From the NCBI GenBank assembly GCA_025093555.1, contig JAIWNF010000035.1:62001-126000 (forward strand): DNA of 64,000 nucleotides, given 5' to 3'. The notes under the pieces were generated by a model that worked only from the letters and a program-made list of their open reading frames with translations, was not told the origin of the DNA and did no database searches. Source of the stretch: Circinella umbellata (Eukaryota; Mucoromycota; Mucoromycetes; Mucorales; Lichtheimiaceae). Positions 60,101 through 64,000 of the stretch are shown here, one piece after another. The position numbers and the translations under genes were made by a program. Position 1 is the first letter of the stretch. Each line of letters opens with the position of its first letter.

Positions 60101-60797
60101 GTAAGAAGAACAAAATAGGCAAAGAAAAGGAGAAAGGCTGCCAATTGTGAGGGAAGAAAAACGCAATAAGTAGATGTTTTTGAGAGAGCGTGTCTAATAA
60201 ATGGATAGTATTATATCCAGTATGTCCTCTGGATTTAGTTTGTCGTCTTCAAAAACGTCATCTGGATGGCTCAAACAGTCAAGTTCAAAAAATACATAAA
60301 TGAGAACTGGTCTTTTAAATCGATAATTTTTGGCAGGACGCATGATAAAACATTATAAGAATATCACGGATGTATTACTTTCACATATAGCACAATTAAT
60401 AAGATCATCCACAAAGTAAGGTCACATGAAAAAAAAAAGAGAGCGCTGTTATGTCCTGTATATCAGAATATAGTCAAATAAATTGTTCATTATCAGCGAG
60501 ATGGGAGTTATCGTACGTATAGATAGTAGTGATTACTGTGAAGAAATCTGGATGCTAGAAAAAAAAAGATGATTCAATAAACACTGGTAATGAAAGAATT
60601 GACTTGACCAAAGTTCCATAATGAATAACTTATTATAATATCCTTGATAGAAGGGAATTGTACAAGCAGTAGTAACCCTTCATGAGCTACCATAATATTT
60701 TGTTTTTTATTGATATTATACACATTTTTTTAGAGGAAAAGAGGGGACGTGCTTATTACGTATACTAATAGCAGATATATAATAGCAGTAATACAAA
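54157..60797. other. 6.6-kb gene-poor region
   Basis: No convincing gene. The first 500 nt are GA- and A-rich and include the regulator's promoter. Small frames (54858-55115, 55023-55229, 58657-58842, 59117-59335, 59830-60144) lack motifs. A possible spliced start at 56890 (MTNRTLGLLATIVDKYG, then a GTAAGT donor) could continue at 57197 as IKIGKLTTFSYTADNGF, but I do not recognise it. A (CCAAAA)n-like run of four units lies near 59903-59921, and an imperfect duplication at 59031-59218. Confidence 0.45.
59031..59218 (+). repeat. Imperfect tandem duplication
   Basis: Unit A, 59031-59136, and unit B, 59137-59218, both start AACGGCAA(T/G)GGTCC and share GTCAGC, a CCACTTCC(T/G)CTT block and CGCAAACT(G/T)TTGTTA near the end. 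Unit B lacks about 20 nt in the middle. It does not code. It might be part of an old LTR or a local duplication; no further copy is seen in the window. Confidence 0.6.
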
Positions 60798-61432
60798 CTA
60801 ATGACCAAGGATATCCATCTTGTAAACCGTAATACGTCCATAAAAATCTGTACTCTCTTCAAATATAATTTTGAGTCTTTGAACTTTGTTTTCTGATGAA
60901 GGTAATGGAAATGTTTGTGTAGAATTGATATCTTCGGGATAAAATGCACCAAGTTCTATATCATAACTATTGGGCGACTCTGGCAAACTAGCAAGAGCAA
61001 TACATTTTTTACCAACAAATCCACCCTGAAACATAAATACGATTGATTCAACTGTGACAGGTTGACTTCCAAAGTCTAAAAGAATATGTTGTGGTAAACC
61101 CTACACCACCCGCCCCCTTTTGTGTTAACGTTGTTCCTATGGTAATATACACTTCAAAGAAAAAAAAGACTTGTCATTTACTTGTTCAGAATTCCAACAT
61201 GTTTCTTCGCTTCCATCGATCAAATGTTGTTTGCCGTACGATGTAGTGTCGCGATTGAGTACTGAACTAACTCTATTTTTTTATCAGAAATTCAATGCCC
61301 AAAGTTTATGATTAGTTTTTTTTTTATAGTTTTAATCTCGGTGAGACATTTGAAAGGAGAAAAATAAAATGTAGAAAGACAACAAACACACTACTTGATT
61401 CGAGTTTCCGGTGTTAATAAACTTTGAGTCAT
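60798..61432 (-). CDS. NR2C2AP: NR2C2AP/TRA16-like protein (discoidin-like fold)
   Basis: Three exons, 61395-61432, 61182-61272 and 60798-61100, give 143 aa (the human protein has 139). The start MTQSLLTPETRIKVSSVLNR and the segments YGKQHLIDGSEETCWNSEQG, FMFQGGFVGKKC, FYPEDINSTQTFPLP and ATDF-like STDFYGRITVYKM follow the human protein almost block for block. The family has a single galactose-binding/discoidin-type domain; the human member binds nuclear receptor TR4, but no nuclear receptors exist in fungi, so the ancestral role must be different and is unknown. The first exon has just 38 nt, and the first two exons were placed from frame and family similarity. The start lies only 62 nt from the stop of the FIST gene upstream. 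Confidence 0.9.
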
Positions 61433-61494
61433 AATAATTAATTTTTTTTATACAGAAGGAACGGGAAATAGAAGTTTACAGAAAAATAAAATTT

Positions 61495-63097
61495 CTAATT
61501 AGAAGAAATGTTGAGTTTTGCTACCGAATAAGGTACGTCAAGAATTTGACTTGCTAAACCTGGTCTTCCTACAATAATACCATTCTCACTAGCCCCACCA
61601 AACACATCTAATAACACTTTAGGTGTATCTGGTAATTGAATTGGTTTGGCATCAATGGTATGATCTTTATCCACTACACCGAATATCATTTTTTCTGCTG
61701 GAACGAGTACATTATCACTAGCACGACGTTTCATAAACTATATATGTATACAAACCCTTGATCTATTAGTTCATTTGTTTCATCATAATCATTGTCCATA
61801 TATATATATATATATATAGTCCCAAACTTTACCTGTACTCTCTGTCCGACCTGTAGATCAGCGGTAGTATCAATAGACATATTACCCCTCGATGGATCAC
61901 CGCTTGTAATACGATTCACTGTCATCTAGTATATACATATATATTGTTTTAGAATAATGTATAGATAAACAATGACAGTTAACATATATATCACATACCT
62001 TGCTTAAATCATCACTATCTGTTGGATAGATTCCCATATAGAATTCTTGATCTTTAGCTATCCGAGCACTTTGTCCCTGTTGAATTAATTCAAGTAATAA
62101 TCCCGTTGCACCAGCTTGATCCAAATCCAAAATGATATTACCACGGCATCTAAACACACAGGTTATCAAAATAAGTTTGTTTGTTTTTCTTTCGACATAT
62201 TTCTTGAAAAACCAAATAAATATTAAGTATATAATACCGAGTAATGGTCAAAAGATCACCCAATGGTTCCAAAGAAGTATGTTTAACTTCCAACTCATTC
62301 ACAGGTTGGTCATTGTATGAAGCAAATCCAACAATACCACCTCCAAGGATTTCTTGTTGACAGAATAAAGCATATGGTTCACCCGTAATAAATGGCGTTG
62401 ATGCACCAATTACACCAACCTGTTTATACACATATACAAAACATTATTATCCCACTTCATAAACATAGTTACATAATTTGTAATGACCCTCTTTCTATTG
62501 GTTTACCTTGGCTGTATCTGGAAAATGATAATCCAGAGCATCTAATAATTGATCAGGTTCATTATCTGAAGCCATAAAAACAAAGGATGGTACACCTGAC
62601 TGTGTTTGTAAAGTCGAAGGTAGAGTTACTTGATTTGCAGGACGACTGATTGTACTAAATGAATCCCAACCTCCTTCATTCAGCTTGTTACCCTGAAAAC
62701 GAAGTCTATCAAAATCTTCAACACGACCCCATCGACCGACCGAGATACTCCGAACCTTGTGTCGTTCTTGACTATCAGGAATATGGAAGGGTACACAGTC
62801 CTTGTCACCTATTAATAAACTGATGCCATGTTGAACACTGGGAACATGATCTACAACACAACCCAAGGTATAAGTTGATTTAAAATGAGATGCTAATTGT
62901 TGAGTGACAGCGCGATAATCCGGAAACGATTTCGACACAAGTGCGACACATATATTAGGATCTTTAATTGAAAGTTGTTGCGTTGCTTGTTGAATACATT
63001 CTTCTGTTGTACGAGCAGTTGTTGTCACACTTGTCCATAGCGATCGTCGTTGCCACGGTTGAATTGTTCGTCGTACTACAGTTGCTGTAAGACGCAT
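61495..63097 (-). CDS. FIST-domain protein, possibly mitochondrial
   Basis: Five exons, 62507-63097, 62238-62419, 61999-62149, 61833-61925 and 61495-61737, give 419 aa. The first 25 residues (MRLTATVVRRTIQPWQRRSL) are Arg-rich and acid-free, like a mitochondrial presequence. FIST_N follows, with NICVALVSKSFPDYRAV, GCVVDHVPSVQHGISLL, PSFVFMASDNEPDQLLDAL and VGVIGASTPFITGEPYALF with GGGIVGFA. FIST_C spans exons 3-5 (GNIILDLDQAGATGLLLELI, ADLQVGQRVQ and DVFGGASENGI). FIST domains occur in bacterial sensors and in the human FBXO22 protein and are thought to bind small ligands such as amino acids; the function of stand-alone fungal copies is not established. The 62-aa Phe/Tyr-rich extension before the chosen Met in the open frame is 5' leader. 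The acceptor at exon 4 is directly followed by ATG, which is internal, not a start. Confidence 0.85.
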
Positions 63098-63326
63098 AAT
63101 TTTTTTTTGTTTATACTTTTTATAAAGAGTGGGGGGTTTAAAAGAGAAAGAAGTACAAAAAAAAAATACAAAGTGCTGCCACGCGTTGTATATAATACAA
63201 AAACATACACAGATATACGCACATAACCCAAATAACCCAAATAAAATGAAATAATATAATAACAGTAGTAATATATAATATATACAGAAACTTTTATTAT
63301 TTACACTCATCTATTTTGTTTTTTTT

Positions 63327-63737
63327 TCAATTGGTAGTTGCAGCACGCTTTTCTAATTGTTCCACAAGTCCAGTTACGCGTGTCAACTCTTCCCTTAACT
63401 TTTCCAAGTGCTCTTCTCGCTTTTGATCTTCTTCTTGTTGTTCTTCCATAAACACACCACATTCTGCTACCATCTTTTCTATTTCTTCCAGTTCTTTTCG
63501 TTTTTCAGCTTCTTCTTTTGTCAAATCATTCTTTTTTTGGTTCATTTGCTGAATACGGTGCATCAGATCGTTGAGCTTTTGTTGGTTTTCATTTAAAGAC
63601 TTGTGAAACTTATGCTGTCTGGTAGATTCACGTGTAATTTCGTCTTTGGTGTTGGATAGTTCCTGATCCAATAATTCTAGTTCATTATCGGCTTTACGTA
63701 CTTGTTGTTTTAAATCGTTATACGACTCCAATGACAT
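63327..63737 (-). CDS. Small coiled-coil protein, unrecognised
   Basis: A 136-aa open frame starting MSLESYNDLKQQVRKADNEL. Almost the whole length is heptad-like (LELLDQELSNTKDEI, KLNDLMHRIQQMNQKK, EKRKELEEIEKMVAECGVFM, LREELTRVTGLVEQLEKRA), with one central break near AECGVFMEEQ. There is no domain beyond the coiled coil. It could be a subunit of a larger assembly (kinetochore, prefoldin-like or spindle-pole type), but the sequence alone does not decide. It lies 229 nt upstream of the FIST gene on the same strand. Low-complexity antisense frames over it are shadows. Confidence 0.7.
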   Translation of the reverse strand: MSLESYNDLKQQVRKADNELELLDQELSNTKDEITRESTRQHKFHKSLNENQQKLNDLMHRIQQMNQKKNDLTKEEAEKRKELEEIEKMVAECGVFMEEQQEEDQKREEHLEKLREELTRVTGLVEQLEKRAATTN

Positions 63738-64000
63738 TATAATTTCTTTTGTTGATTTGGTTTAGTTTGGTTGGTAGCGGAGGAGGAGAAGAAGAAGAAA
63801 AAAAGGGAGGAAAAGAAGCAATAGTAGTAAAAGATTAATTTAGCAAAACAGGAATATACAAAACAACGACGCCGGATATGGATAAGTAATATGAACAAAC
63901 CAATTTAAGCTTTCATCCTCTTTCCTTCATTCTTTCTTTCTCGTATCTTTCTCTTTTTCTTTTTCTCTTCAATTCAGCTTGTAAATATATAACACATATA
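63738..64000. promoter_or_regulatory. Upstream region of the coiled-coil gene, window edge
   Basis: AG-rich next to the start (63778-63815) and pyrimidine-rich near 63910-63970. The latter could also be the leader of a plus-strand gene beginning beyond the window. Confidence 0.35.

Noticed and set aside
61833..61925. Separate small gene starting MTVNRITSGDPSRG
   Set aside because: The ATG follows a splice acceptor directly, and the exon is in phase with its neighbours as part of the FIST C-terminal domain.
1..64000. tRNA genes and CRISPR arrays
   Set aside because: I looked for GTTCGAxxC-type B boxes and for regularly spaced repeats by eye and found none convincing; a tRNAscan-type search would be decisive.

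Overview
The window looks like nuclear DNA of a filamentous fungus, most likely an early-diverging one (Mucoromycota, probably Mucorales-like). The sequence is AT-rich, with many homopolymer runs and (TC)n/(TTA)n tracts. Introns are short (mostly 55-120 nt) with GTAAGT/GTATGT-type donors and AG acceptors. There are two proteins with a Zn2Cys6 cluster and one regulator with only the fungal-specific middle domain. The lineage call is an inference from gene content and intron style. No bacterial, CRISPR or tRNA features were found.

Layout. 1-6.7 kb: the 3' end of an IQGAP-type gene, the RNA cytidine acetyltransferase NAT10/Kre33, and a doubtful spliced relic. 6.7-12.1 kb: a CRAL-TRIO (Sec14-like) protein with a hydrophobic tail, a small WWE-like protein, and a Gln-rich protein ending in a UBZ-like zinc finger. 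12.6-14 kb: a broken transposon gene (DUF6729 plus 3'-5' exonuclease). 15.5-17.5 kb: cofactor-independent phosphoglycerate mutase. 18.6-19.7 kb: a non-autonomous element with long inverted ends rich in the 8-bp palindrome GGCGCGCC. 20.4-26 kb: histone H2A, a HET-domain protein and ribosomal protein eL8. 26.6-32 kb: a Zn2Cys6 regulator and a five-exon aminodeoxychorismate lyase-like enzyme. 32-34.9 kb: degenerate repeat-like DNA. 34.9-40.8 kb: an alpha/beta hydrolase with altered motifs, a single-domain PB1 protein, a PPR protein and a regulator with a C-terminal zinc cluster. 41.5-42.8 kb: a second inverted-repeat element, whose right arm is split by a piece of rDNA (18S 3' end plus ITS1-like DNA). 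43.7-49.4 kb: ATG15 lipase and a TBC RabGAP. 51.3-54.2 kb: a large regulator with no visible zinc cluster. 54.2-60.8 kb: almost gene-free. 60.8-63.7 kb: three closely spaced minus-strand genes (NR2C2AP-like, FIST-domain, coiled-coil).

Most genes are unrelated housekeeping or regulatory loci, and there is no operon-like cluster. A loose theme of vesicle traffic, autophagy and lipid handling links the CRAL-TRIO protein, ATG15 and the TBC RabGAP, but nothing in the sequence shows they act together. The most unusual parts are the two inverted-repeat elements: the rDNA-bearing one at 41.5-42.8 kb and the GGCGCGCC-rich one at 18.6-19.7 kb. Exon boundaries were worked out by hand from frame, splice motifs and recalled family similarity, not by alignment.
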